Positions 34,467-42,933 of a stretch of 64,000 nt of DNA are shown in pieces. The notes under the pieces are model-generated. The model did not search any database. It had not been told where the DNA came from and saw only the letters and a list, made by a program, of their open reading frames with translations. The position numbers were made by a program, and so were the translations under genes. Position 1 is the first letter of the stretch; each line of letters begins with the position of its first letter. Origin of the DNA: Rhodospirillales bacterium (GTDB taxonomy: Bacteria > Pseudomonadota > Alphaproteobacteria > Micavibrionales > UBA1664); NCBI GenBank assembly GCA_023898805.1, contig CP060260.1, positions 310,001 to 374,000 of the forward strand, read 5' to 3'.

Positions 34467-35536
34467 TGTTTTACCTCTTTAGGCGATTCAGGTTTAGGCA
34501 GTTCCGGTTGATTTTCATTCGCGGGGCGCAATCCCGCCGAAATCTGGTATCTCATTTCACCGTCGGCTTGTCCAGACTCCGTAACGGATTCGTCCGGTGC
34601 TGGCCCGTATTCGTCGGCCTCGGTCGGCGCAATGTCCAGCACCGATTCCTGCACCACATGCCGCCTGAGGACGGCCTCGCGGTAAAGGATGAACAAGCCA
34701 GAGGCGACGACGACACCAGAACCGATCAAAACATTCATGCCCGGCACCTGGTCCCACACGGCCCAGCCGAAAAACGTGCCGAATATGATCGCAAGATAGG
34801 AAAACGGCGCGACATACGCCGCCGGCCCCTCGGCATAGGCCTTGGTCACCAGCACCTGCGCCGCGCCGCCGCAAATCCCGGTCATCACCAGATAAACGAA
34901 ACTTTTGAACGACGGCGGAGTCCAGTAAAATGGCAGGAAACAGGCCGTAACCAGCGCCCCCCAAAGCGAAAAATAAAATACGATCGTAAGCGCGTGCTCG
35001 CTTCGCCCCAGCCGCCGGACGATGATCATGGTGCACGCCGTGGTGAACGCGCCGCCAAGCGCCACGGCCAAACCAAGCCAATTGACCCCGGCACCGGTGG
35101 GGGCCGCGATCACCAGCACCCCGGCAAACCCAACGATCACCGCGCCCCAGCGCCATTTACCGACCCATTCCCCCAAAAGCGGCACGGACAGCGCCGTTAA
35201 AATCAAAGGCATGGCGAATTGCAACGCGGTGGCATTGGCCAGCGGCAAAAGGGAAAAGGACCAGAAAATCAACCCCATCGACACGATGCCCACCGCCCCG
35301 CGCAGCAAATGACCCAGCGGCTTGCGGGTTTTGAACAGGCTGAAACCTTGTGGGTGCGCCTGAATCAGCATCAACACCGGCACGATGGCGAGCGCGTTGC
35401 GGAAAAACATGATTTCGACAATGGAATGGGTTTCTGACGCCAGCTTGACGAACACGTTCATGCACGAAAACAGCGTGACCGACGCGGCGGCCAACCCAAA
35501 AACGCGCATCGGGCGAATGACGGGAGTTTCAACCAT
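34463..35536 (-). CDS. EamA/DMT-family transporter
   Basis: This 357-aa permease has ten membrane helices in two EamA repeats (first begins VTLFSCMNVFVKLASETHSIVEI; second around GLAVALGGAFTTACTMI). The last 70 residues are a polar Glu/Pro tail absent from its paralogue. Substrate is unknown. It overlaps the second EamA gene at its start by 8 nt and fdxA by 4 nt, so three genes form one unit. Confidence 0.9.
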   Translation of the reverse strand: MVETPVIRPMRVFGLAAASVTLFSCMNVFVKLASETHSIVEIMFFRNALAIVPVLMLIQAHPQGFSLFKTRKPLGHLLRGAVGIVSMGLIFWSFSLLPLANATALQFAMPLILTALSVPLLGEWVGKWRWGAVIVGFAGVLVIAAPTGAGVNWLGLAVALGGAFTTACTMIIVRRLGRSEHALTIVFYFSLWGALVTACFLPFYWTPPSFKSFVYLVMTGICGGAAQVLVTKAYAEGPAAYVAPFSYLAIIFGTFFGWAVWDQVPGMNVLIGSGVVVASGLFILYREAVLRRHVVQESVLDIAPTEADEYGPAPDESVTESGQADGEMRYQISAGLRPANENQPELPKPESPKEVKQ

Positions 35537-36458
35537 AATTGGCCTCCGCTTCCGCTTCGGCTTCTGCGATATCCGCCCGCGCGCCCGCGCGCCCTTTTTC
35601 CAGCGCCAGACTCAAAAAACCAGACGCCACGACGACCGCCATACCGACGAACACGGCGTTATGCGGCCATTCGTGCCAGATGGCCCACCCGAAAAACGTC
35701 GAATAGACGATGGAAAGATAATTGAACGGCCCCAGAAACCCGGCGGGCGCCATGGTATAGGCGCGGGTCATCAGCAATTGTCCCGCCGTCCCGGTCAGCC
35801 CCGACGCCACCAGCCACAAAAGGGTCGCGGGCGTGGGCGTACTCCAGAACCACGGCAGGAAACAGGCCGACATCGCCGCCGACAGGGTAAAAAAGTAAAA
35901 CACGGTGCGGTTTGGCGGCTCGCTTTGCCCCAGATCGCGCAGGGCGATGGCGACAAGGGCGGTGAAAAATGCACCGCCCAGCGCGACGCATACCCCAAAC
36001 CAGTTCACCCCGTCGCCCCCCGGCCGGGTCATGATCAGGATTCCGGCGAATCCCAGCAAAACCCCGGCCCAGCGCCGCCAGTCCACTTTTTCCGAAAGCA
36101 GGAAGATAGCCAGCACCGTGGTCATCAGCGGCATGGCGAAAAACAGCGCCGTCTGCTCGGCCAGCGGCAAAAGGGTCACCGCCCAGAAATTGAGGCACAG
36201 ACCGGCAAGCCCGACCACCGCGCGGTACAGATGCCCGAAAGGCCGCCCGGTTCGCAGCACGCCGAACCCGCCCCGCCCGCGTGCGACGACGATGGCCATG
36301 CATGCCGCGCCGACAAGGTTGCGCCAGAACGTCACCTCGATAATCGCGTGATGCGCGGCGGCCAGCCGCGCGAAAACGACCATCAGCGTGATCAGCAGGC
36401 ACCCGGCCAGCATGATCAGGGCGGCTTTGACAGGTTGATGGACGGGGGACGCAATCAT
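35529..36458 (-). CDS. EamA/DMT-family transporter (paralogue)
   Basis: This 309-aa, ten-helix EamA permease is clearly a paralogue of its downstream neighbour: both share the first-helix logic, HAIIEVTFWRN versus HSIVEIMFFRN, and GVNWFGVCVALGGAFFTA versus GVNWLGLAVALGGAFTTA. The Ala/Glu tail is short. Substrate is unknown. Confidence 0.9.
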   Translation of the reverse strand: MIASPVHQPVKAALIMLAGCLLITLMVVFARLAAAHHAIIEVTFWRNLVGAACMAIVVARGRGGFGVLRTGRPFGHLYRAVVGLAGLCLNFWAVTLLPLAEQTALFFAMPLMTTVLAIFLLSEKVDWRRWAGVLLGFAGILIMTRPGGDGVNWFGVCVALGGAFFTALVAIALRDLGQSEPPNRTVFYFFTLSAAMSACFLPWFWSTPTPATLLWLVASGLTGTAGQLLMTRAYTMAPAGFLGPFNYLSIVYSTFFGWAIWHEWPHNAVFVGMAVVVASGFLSLALEKGRAGARADIAEAEAEAEANYG

Positions 36459-36522
36459 GGAACGAAACAGTTTTGCGTAAAAATCATGTCGTGGATATGG
36501 CGGACGCGGATTTTTTGCCCCA

Positions 36523-36547
36523 GTCAGGACTCTCTGGGTCAGGACTC
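36523..36547. repeat. direct repeat GTCAGGACTC, two copies 15 bp apart
   Basis: The ten-bp word occurs at 36523-36532 and 36538-36547 in the gap between the EamA gene and proC. Each copy ends in GACTC, a GANTC site. Spacing of 1.5 helical turns could suit a dimeric regulator. Confidence 0.5.
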
Positions 36548-36719
36548 ATTAATGTCATGGATTGCGCGCAAAGCCGAAGGGCGCAACGGTTCCTGTGGCC
36601 AAGGCTTTTGAAGGCGCAAGGGGAACCACCCCGCCTTCATCCCTTCTCCTTGCATCCATCCCTTTTCCATGTCACGCAATCTTATAACACCTGACGACAC
36701 TATCTGGTTTGTTGACGCC

Positions 36720-37520
36720 ATGAACATTCTTCTGATCGGATGCGGGCATATGGGCGGCGCGATGCTGGCCGGATGGCTTGACCATCCACGCATCGCCCGT
36801 ATCGACGTCGTCGACCCCGCCGCGACGGCCCCCGCCGATTCCCGCGTGACGATGCACCGGGCGCTAAACGCCCTTGCTGGGCGGGATTTCGATGCCTGTG
36901 TCCTTGCGGTCAAACCGCAGGTCATGGACGCGATGCTTGCCACCCTCGCCCCGGTCCTGCCACAGGGCATCCCGGTTTTATCCATCGCCGCGGGCGTCAC
37001 CCTGGCCACCCTTGGTCGGTTTATGGGAGCGGATCGTCCGCTTTTGCGCGCGATGCCGAACACGCCCGGAGCCATTGGCGCAGGCATTACCGGGTTCATA
37101 ACAAACAAAAAAATTACAAAAAAACAAATAGATGAAGCAGTTTTCTTATTTTCAACATTAGGTGATGTCGTGGCATTGGATAACGAATCGCAGATCGATG
37201 CGGTCACCGCCATCTCAGGCTCCGGCCCTGCCTATGTCTTCGCGCTGGCCGAAGCGCTGGAAAAGGCTGGCATTGAATGCGGGCTTGCACCGGATATGGC
37301 TGCCCGGCTTGCCCGCGCGACCGTTCAGGGGGCTGGCGCCCTGCTTGCCGCCCGCGCCTCGGAAAGCCCGGAATCCCTGCGCCGCGCGGTAACCAGCCCC
37401 GGCGGCACGACGGCGGCGGCACTTAAAGTTCTGCATGAGAATCGGGCGCTCGACCGTTTAATGAATGACGCCGTCCATGCCGCCTTGGCTCGCGCCCGCG
37501 AACTGGCGCAAACCCCATGA
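36720..37520 (+). CDS. proC: pyrroline-5-carboxylate reductase
   Basis: This 266-aa enzyme makes the last step to proline. N-terminal ILLIGCGHMGGAML is the NAD(P)H loop; the family signature follows in AVTAISGSGPAYVF and near SPGGTTAAALKVL. ATG 36720 gives the usual N-terminus; the frame also opens at 36669. Residues about 126-148 are encoded by an 80-nt stretch at 37095-37175 of extreme AT content and Lys/Asn/Ile codons unlike the rest of the gene. Confidence 0.93.
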   Translation: MNILLIGCGHMGGAMLAGWLDHPRIARIDVVDPAATAPADSRVTMHRALNALAGRDFDACVLAVKPQVMDAMLATLAPVLPQGIPVLSIAAGVTLATLGRFMGADRPLLRAMPNTPGAIGAGITGFITNKKITKKQIDEAVFLFSTLGDVVALDNESQIDAVTAISGSGPAYVFALAEALEKAGIECGLAPDMAARLARATVQGAGALLAARASESPESLRRAVTSPGGTTAAALKVLHENRALDRLMNDAVHAALARARELAQTP

Positions 37521-37530
37521 TTTCCAAGGC

Positions 37531-37558
37531 TTGACAGGTTGACCTGCGGAATTATTTG
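37531..37558 (+). promoter_or_regulatory. candidate promoter for carD
   Basis: TTGACA (37531-37536) is followed 16 nt later by TATTTG (37553-37558). The region up to the carD start is AT-rich and otherwise holds no gene. Confidence 0.4.
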
Positions 37559-37684
37559 AAAAAATGTAAAATTTTTGTTAAAAACATACCCACTAAGACT
37601 TAACATGGCTTGCATCGCGCGCGCTTATGGCGCAGCGGCAGGATTGTGTTTTGTCAGGTTTGGACACGCTAAGACGAGGCAGAG

Positions 37685-38632
37685 ATGACGAAAAAAGTAC
37701 AAAAAATCAAAGCGAAAACAAAACAAGCTACCGCCAAGACCAAACCTGCAGGGAAGGCCCCGGCCAAAACGGCCCCGAAAAAGACTGCCGCCAAAGTCGT
37801 TAAGACAAAGACCCCGATCAAAAAGCCTGCCGCGAAAAAAACAAATACAGCGGCAAAAAAAGCCGCTCCCAAAAAGGCCGTGAAGCCTGTCACCAAGGCC
37901 GCGCCTGTTAAAAAGGCGGCGGTTAAGACCCCCATCAAGACGCCGGTCAAAACCCCGTCTAAAGCGGCGGCACCCACGACCCGTCCGCAGATGGTGACCA
38001 TGGCCCGTCCGGCCGCCCAGCATCCGCCTGTCGCTGCCCGCCCGATAGCGGCACCGACGATGCGCCCGGTCGCACCGGCCATGCGTCCCGGCATGCCCCG
38101 CCCCGGCGTCGCCATCCCTGCCCGCCCGGCCAATGACACACCGGTCGATTTCCGCACCGGCGATTACGTGGTCTATCCGGCGCATGGCGTCGGCACGATC
38201 GAGGGCGTGGAAACCCAATCCATCGCCGGCATGTCGGTGACGCTGTACGCGATTTCGTTTGAAAAAGACCGCATGCGCCTGAAAATCCCGGTGCAAAAGG
38301 CCCAAATCGCGGGCCTGCGCAAACTCTCCTCCGGCGATCGCCTGAAAGACGCGCTTAAAACCCTGACCGGCAAGGCGCGCATCAAGCGCACCATGTGGTC
38401 GCGCCGCGCGCAGGAATACGAAGCGAAGATCAATTCCGGCGATCCGGTTCAGATCGCCGAGGTTCTGCGCGACCTGCGCCGTCCCAAGGACGACACCGAG
38501 CAATCCTATTCGGAACGCCAGATCTATCAGTCCGCGCTTGAGCGTCTGGCCCGCGAGGTCGCGGCCGTCCAACGCATTGCCGAGGCCAAGGCCGTCGAAC
38601 ACCTTGAAACGGTCCTCACCCAGGCAGCCTAA
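37685..38632 (+). CDS. carD: CarD-family transcription regulator with histone H1-like N-terminal tail
   Basis: This 315-aa protein has two parts. Residues 1-150 are Lys/Ala/Pro/Thr repeats of the KKAAPKKA, KTPIKTPVK type, like eukaryotic linker histones and AlgP. The C-terminal part is a CarD domain (FRTGDYVVYPAHGVGTIEGVE, the RNA-polymerase-interacting TRCF-like fold) plus the DNA-binding helical end with ERLAREVAAVQ. CarD binds the beta lobe and stabilises open promoter complexes. Classical alphaproteobacterial CarD is near 170 aa; the tail makes this one about twice that. A GC terminator follows. Confidence 0.88.
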   Translation: MTKKVQKIKAKTKQATAKTKPAGKAPAKTAPKKTAAKVVKTKTPIKKPAAKKTNTAAKKAAPKKAVKPVTKAAPVKKAAVKTPIKTPVKTPSKAAAPTTRPQMVTMARPAAQHPPVAARPIAAPTMRPVAPAMRPGMPRPGVAIPARPANDTPVDFRTGDYVVYPAHGVGTIEGVETQSIAGMSVTLYAISFEKDRMRLKIPVQKAQIAGLRKLSSGDRLKDALKTLTGKARIKRTMWSRRAQEYEAKINSGDPVQIAEVLRDLRRPKDDTEQSYSERQIYQSALERLAREVAAVQRIAEAKAVEHLETVLTQAA

Positions 38633-38663
38633 AGGCCAGCCCTGCAACCCGGAATTCAAAAAA

Positions 38664-38690
38664 AACCGGCCCCGATGGGCCGGTTTTTTC
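38664..38690 (+). terminator. intrinsic terminator of carD
   Basis: The stem ACCGGCCC/GGGCCGGT (38665-38672 with 38677-38684 approximately) is followed by TTTTTT, about 30 nt after the carD stop. Confidence 0.9.
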
Positions 38691-38696
38691 TTTCCT

Positions 38697-38779
38697 GACT
38701 CTAGACAGAAGAATCGCGGTTCAGGCACAATAAACGCAGGTGATTCGGCTCTGAATCACTACTTCCAACCTGTTGATTC
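38697..38779. promoter_or_regulatory. cluster of five GANTC (CcrM-type) sites
   Basis: GANTC sites lie at 38697-38701, 38711-38715, 38742-38746, 38753-38757 and 38775-38779. Two of them form the arms of the 7-bp inverted repeat GTGATTC/GAATCAC (38740-38746 with 38753-38759). In alphaproteobacteria CcrM methylates GANTC and the methylation state controls cell-cycle promoters. The cluster lies between the carD terminator and the phosphatase-like gene. Confidence 0.6.
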
Positions 38780-38796
38780 TCTGGTTTATTCAGCCT

Positions 38797-39624
38797 GTGT
38801 CCCTGCCCGTGTTCCAGCCCGCCGTCGATTTCCGCTTTGCCGCACTGCGGCACGCGAAACGGGTCTGGACCATTCCCTCGATTCATGGCGAGGTCGAACG
38901 CCTTGCCCGCCTGCACGACTCGCTGATCGGCCAGATCCGCCCCGGCGACCGCATCGTCTATCTGGGCAATTATATCGGCGTGGGCCCGGAATCCGCGCCC
39001 GTGATCGACGAAATTCTGGCTTTCCGGCGCATGGTGCTGGCCATCGCGGGCATGCAGCCCGGCGATTTCGTCTATCTGCGCGGACAGCAGGAGGAATTGC
39101 TGCAACGCGCCTTCCAACTGCATTTCGCCTCCAGCCCGTGGATGGTGTACGAATGGATGCTCGATCAGGGACTGGCCCGCACGCTTGAATCCTATGGTAT
39201 CGACGCGCGCGAAGGGCTGAACGCCGCAAGCGCCGATTCGGCCCGCCTTGCCCGCTGGACCGGCTTCATGCGCCACATGGTCTACCGCCATGCCGGACAC
39301 GACATATTTTTCCACCAGCTTAAGCGCGCGGCCTATACCGCCCACACCGCCGCGCCGATGCTGTTCGTCAACGCGGGGGTCAAGACCGACCTGCGGCTTG
39401 AGGATCAGGGCGACCGCTTCTGGTGGGGCGGCGACGATTTCCAGACGATCAGCGATGCCTACGACCCCTATGCGCGGGTCATTCGCGGTTACGACCCGCA
39501 ACGCCGAGGACTTTACATAAATTGCGTAACCGCGACCATGGACAATGGCTGCGGCTTTGGCGGCTCCCTCGCCTGCGGAGCGTGGCAGGCCGACGCTTCG
39601 GTCGGCCCCATCTTCGAGGCATAA
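38797..39624 (+). CDS. metallophosphatase-fold protein with lost metal ligands (probable pseudoenzyme)
   Basis: The 275-aa protein follows the layout of PP2A/calcineurin-type serine/threonine phosphatases, but each metal motif is altered. Expected GDIHG reads IPSIHG (D to S), GDYVDRGP reads LGNYIGVGP (both Asp lost), LRGNHE reads LRGQQE (N and H lost), FVHAG reads FVNAG and GHTP reads GYDP. The surrounding sequence (RIVYLGN, FVYLRG, CGFGGSLACGAW) stays conserved. Loss of catalysis is therefore inferred; it may bind phosphoproteins or act structurally. The start is GTG 38797 or TTG 38773; neither has a clear ribosome-binding site. It precedes rpoH. Confidence 0.7.
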   Translation: MSLPVFQPAVDFRFAALRHAKRVWTIPSIHGEVERLARLHDSLIGQIRPGDRIVYLGNYIGVGPESAPVIDEILAFRRMVLAIAGMQPGDFVYLRGQQEELLQRAFQLHFASSPWMVYEWMLDQGLARTLESYGIDAREGLNAASADSARLARWTGFMRHMVYRHAGHDIFFHQLKRAAYTAHTAAPMLFVNAGVKTDLRLEDQGDRFWWGGDDFQTISDAYDPYARVIRGYDPQRRGLYINCVTATMDNGCGFGGSLACGAWQADASVGPIFEA

Positions 39625-39768
39625 CCGGACGCCTGTTACAAAAAGCTTACATTTCGCCTTTTAAAGACCTCAACTCGCCCCAAAATTTAATCGATTTCGG
39701 ATGCAACCTTTTCGTTGTCCGGTGCGTAGGTTCCTGTGCCCGGCTGACCACACACAAAGAGGTGTCCC

Positions 39769-40656
39769 ATGGCCCATATCGACGATCCCCGCACGCATAA
39801 AGCCAATCTGGACTATATCCGCGACGCGATGGACATCCCCCTTCTGAGCAAGGAGCAGGAACAGGAACTGGCGCGCGCATGGCGCGACAATCGGGACGAA
39901 CGCGCCATGCAGACGATCATCGGCGCGTATCGCCGGCTGGTTATCGCCATGGCGGGCAAATTCCGCCATTACGGCCTGCCCATCGGCGACCTGATCCAGG
40001 AAGGCAATATCGGCCTGATGGAGGCGGTCAACCGCTTCGACCCCGACCGCGACGTGCGCTTTTCGACCTATGCGTCGTGGTGGGTGCGCTCGTGCATGCA
40101 GGATTACGTGCTGCGCAATTGGTCGATCGTGCGCACCGGCACGACGTCGGCCCACAAATCGCTGTTTTTCAACCTGCGCCGCCTCAAAGCCAAAATCGCC
40201 AACGACCCCGGCGTGCAATATCTGGACACGGAAGGGCGCGCGAAAATCGCCAACGAACTTGGCGTATCGCAACAGGACGTCGAAACAATGGACATGCGCC
40301 TTTCCAGCGGCGACCAGTCGCTGAACCTTCAGGTTGGCGAGGACGGGGACACCGAGCTTCAGGCCCTGATGCCCTCCGACGCGCCGAACCCGGAAGACGT
40401 GGTTATCGGCATGAAGGACCGCGAAAGCCGGTCGCGCTGGCTTAACGAGGCGCTGGCCGAACTGAGCGATCGCGAACAGCGCATCATTCGCGAACGGCAT
40501 CTCAGCCTCGAACCCGTGACTTTGGACGAACTTGGCAAGGTGCTGGGTGTATCGAAAGAACGGGTGCGCCAGCTGGAATCGCGCGCGATGCACAAATTAC
40601 GGGATTCGATGGCGACCCACGTCGCCGCGCATGACGAGCTTTTTCTGGAAGGGTAA
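39769..40656 (+). CDS. rpoH: RNA polymerase sigma-32 factor RpoH
   Basis: This 295-aa heat-shock sigma factor has region 2 (PIGDLIQEGNIGLMEAVNRFDPDRDVRFSTYASWWVR, with the core-binding and -10 melting residues) and region 4 (TLDELGKVLGVSKERVRQLE helix-turn-helix). The region between contains NWSIVRTGTT, typical of alphaproteobacterial RpoH. The ribosome-binding site AGAGGTG precedes the ATG. A strong terminator follows. Confidence 0.96.
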   Translation: MAHIDDPRTHKANLDYIRDAMDIPLLSKEQEQELARAWRDNRDERAMQTIIGAYRRLVIAMAGKFRHYGLPIGDLIQEGNIGLMEAVNRFDPDRDVRFSTYASWWVRSCMQDYVLRNWSIVRTGTTSAHKSLFFNLRRLKAKIANDPGVQYLDTEGRAKIANELGVSQQDVETMDMRLSSGDQSLNLQVGEDGDTELQALMPSDAPNPEDVVIGMKDRESRSRWLNEALAELSDREQRIIRERHLSLEPVTLDELGKVLGVSKERVRQLESRAMHKLRDSMATHVAAHDELFLEG

Positions 40657-40707
40657 ACACCGCCCTGCGAAGCGGGCGGCCCCACGCTGCCCCTTCCGGA
40701 AAACAAA

Positions 40708-40750
40708 GAAGGCCGGACACATCCCCTCGCGTCCGGCCTTCTTCTTTTTT
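40708..40750. terminator. bidirectional terminator between rpoH and yidC
   Basis: An 11-bp perfect stem GAAGGCCGGAC/GTCCGGCCTTC (40708-40718 with 40731-40741) has T runs on the rpoH side and A-rich sequence on the other, so it can end both convergent genes. Confidence 0.9.
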
Positions 40751-40763
40751 ACCGCCCCTGGCT

Positions 40764-42650
40764 CTATCGCTTTTTGCGCGGCGCGGGCGGGGTGATGGTT
40801 TTCTCGATGACGTCGCCGTCGATCGCTTCCAGATCGTGCAACACTTCCTCGGCCGCCGGGTGGACATTCGGCCCGTGCGCCACCGCTTCGGCCATCTTGC
40901 GGTCGGCGGCGGAGCGGCGGAAGAAATGCACCTCAACCCCTTCGTGGCGCATCAAAACGTATTGCTGGATGATCGAAAGCGTATTGCTCCACGACCAGTA
41001 GATGACAAGCCCGGCCGGGAAATGCGCCATCAAAAGCGTCATCATCACCGGCATGAACGACAGGATGCGCGCCTGTGTCGGGTCCTGCGCCGGCGGCTGC
41101 ATCCGCTGCTGCATGAACAATGTCAGCCCCATGATGATCGGCCACACGCCGATATTGATCAGCTGCGGCGGGTCCCAGTGTATATGCCCGAACAGCGTCG
41201 CGACCGACAGCGGGTCCGGCGCGGACATGTCCTTGATCCAGCCGAAAAACGGCGCATGCCGCATGTCGATATTGATATACAGCGTCTTGTACAGCGCGAA
41301 GAAAATCGGGATTTGCACCGCCAGCGGCAAACAGCCCGCCATCGGATTGACGTTCTCTTTTTTATACAGCGCGAAGATCGCCTCTTGCAGCTTCGCACGG
41401 TCGTCGCCGAATTTTTCCCTGATCTCGGCCATCTCCGGCTGGATTTTGCGCATCCGCGCGAAACTGCGGAACGATTTTTGCGCCAGCGGAAACACCGCCA
41501 GCCGCACCAGACAGGTAAAGATCAGCAGCGCGATGGCGAACGACCCGGTTTCATGCCCCAGCCACGACAGGACATGCGAAAACGGAATGGTCAAAAACCA
41601 CAATTTGCCGAAATCGATGACCAGATCGAAACGCGGAATATCGAGGCTCTTTTTATACGCGTTCAGAACGCTGAGCTTCTTGGGCCCGACATAGGCATGC
41701 GTAACCGTTTGCGCGCTGGCCCCCGGCGCGATGGTGGTCGCGGCGCCGGTCATATCGACCTGATAGGTCGGGACCGCGCCTGCCGCCCCGGCGGCGCGGA
41801 TGAAGCGATAGGTCCGCTCGCCCGACGGAATCAGGCCGGAAAACCAATATTTGTCGGTAAACCCGGCCCAGCCCTGCGTACCCGTAAACGTCTGCTGCGG
41901 CTTTTTATCAAGGTCTTTATAGGCGACCTCGTGCAGATCGCTGCCGATATACCCGATCGGCCCTTCGAACATCACCGCGTTCTTGACGAAATCCTCCGGC
42001 AGCCCCTGCCGCGTCACGGCGGCATAGGGATACAAGGTCACCGGCGCGCTGCCGGTATTGGTCACGCTTTGCGTGACCGTGAACATATACTGGTCGTCCA
42101 GCGCATAGGTACGCTCGAAATTCAGCCCCTTGCCGTTCGACCAGCGCAAGGTCACCGGATGATCCTTGGACAGCGGCGCGTTCGCGCCCGACACCTGCCA
42201 CGCGCTTTGCGCGTCGGGCGCGATTCCGGACTGATCGGAAAGCCAGCCGAAATCGACGACCATCGGATTCTTTGTGCGCATCGGCGCCAGCAGCGTGACC
42301 GGATTTTCCTGTGCGGTGGTCACGAAGTAATGCCGCAATTCGATGTCGTCGAGCCGCCCGCCCTTGAGCGCCAGCGACCCCTCAAGGTCCGGATTGTCGA
42401 TGGCCACGCGCGGGCTAAGCGCCAGCGCCTGCGTTTCGTCCAACACGCTTCCCGCCGACTGCGATATGCCCGGGGCGTCGGTCGCGGCCGCCTTTTGCAC
42501 GGCTTGTTCCTGCGCCGCCTGTTCGCGCAACGCCTTCATCTTGGGCTGGTGCACGAAAATGTCGTAAAAGAAATAGGCGGCCAAAGCGCAGATCAAAAAG
42601 ATGATTAGATTGCGTTTGTCCTCTGGGTGCATCTGGCCTTGTTGCTGCAT
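40764..42650 (-). CDS. yidC: membrane protein insertase YidC
   Basis: This 628-aa insertase folds membrane proteins alone or with SecYEG. It has an N-terminal helix (NLIIFLICALAAYFFYDIF), a large periplasmic beta domain (about residues 60-350) and the conserved core of five helices with QIPIFFALYKTLY and FPAGLVIYWSWSN. ATG 42650 begins MQQQGQMHPEDKRN, the usual gram-negative N-terminus; the frame to 42758 overlaps yidD. It is last in rpmH-rnpA-yidD-yidC. Confidence 0.95.
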   Translation of the reverse strand: MQQQGQMHPEDKRNLIIFLICALAAYFFYDIFVHQPKMKALREQAAQEQAVQKAAATDAPGISQSAGSVLDETQALALSPRVAIDNPDLEGSLALKGGRLDDIELRHYFVTTAQENPVTLLAPMRTKNPMVVDFGWLSDQSGIAPDAQSAWQVSGANAPLSKDHPVTLRWSNGKGLNFERTYALDDQYMFTVTQSVTNTGSAPVTLYPYAAVTRQGLPEDFVKNAVMFEGPIGYIGSDLHEVAYKDLDKKPQQTFTGTQGWAGFTDKYWFSGLIPSGERTYRFIRAAGAAGAVPTYQVDMTGAATTIAPGASAQTVTHAYVGPKKLSVLNAYKKSLDIPRFDLVIDFGKLWFLTIPFSHVLSWLGHETGSFAIALLIFTCLVRLAVFPLAQKSFRSFARMRKIQPEMAEIREKFGDDRAKLQEAIFALYKKENVNPMAGCLPLAVQIPIFFALYKTLYINIDMRHAPFFGWIKDMSAPDPLSVATLFGHIHWDPPQLINIGVWPIIMGLTLFMQQRMQPPAQDPTQARILSFMPVMMTLLMAHFPAGLVIYWSWSNTLSIIQQYVLMRHEGVEVHFFRRSAADRKMAEAVAHGPNVHPAAEEVLHDLEAIDGDVIEKTITPPAPRKKR

Positions 42651-42660
42651 CGGGATGAAA

Positions 42661-42933
42661 TCACTCGTCTTGGTGGGTGGTACGTTCGGGCTGGCGGGAT
42701 TTGGGTTCCGGCACCGGGTCGTATCCATGGCGCCCTGACCACGGATGGCACACGGCAAGCCGCTTTGCGGCCAGCCACAGGCCGGTCAATGGACCATGTT
42801 TTTCAAGGGCCTGCAAGCAGTATTCCGAACACGTCGGATGAAACCGGCAACGCGGCCCGATCAGCGGCGAGATCAGGTATTGATAGGCCCGCACCGGGGT
42901 CTTAAGCAGCGTGATGGCGATCCGTCGAATCAT
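42661..42933 (-). CDS. yidD: membrane protein insertion efficiency factor YidD
   Basis: This 90-aa protein has the family pattern YQYLISPLIGPRCRFHPTCSEYCLQAL followed by CHPW. It helps YidC-mediated insertion at the inner face of the membrane. The start overlaps rnpA by 32 nt; the stop is 10 nt before yidC. Confidence 0.94.
   Translation of the reverse strand: MIRRIAITLLKTPVRAYQYLISPLIGPRCRFHPTCSEYCLQALEKHGPLTGLWLAAKRLAVCHPWSGRHGYDPVPEPKSRQPERTTHQDE

Noticed and set aside
37625..38728. 367-aa minus-strand Gly/Arg/Phe-rich frame
   Set aside because: It is the mirror image of the Lys/Ala repeats of carD.
40836..42608. 590-aa plus-strand frame
   Set aside because: Antisense to yidC; composition is that of a shadow.
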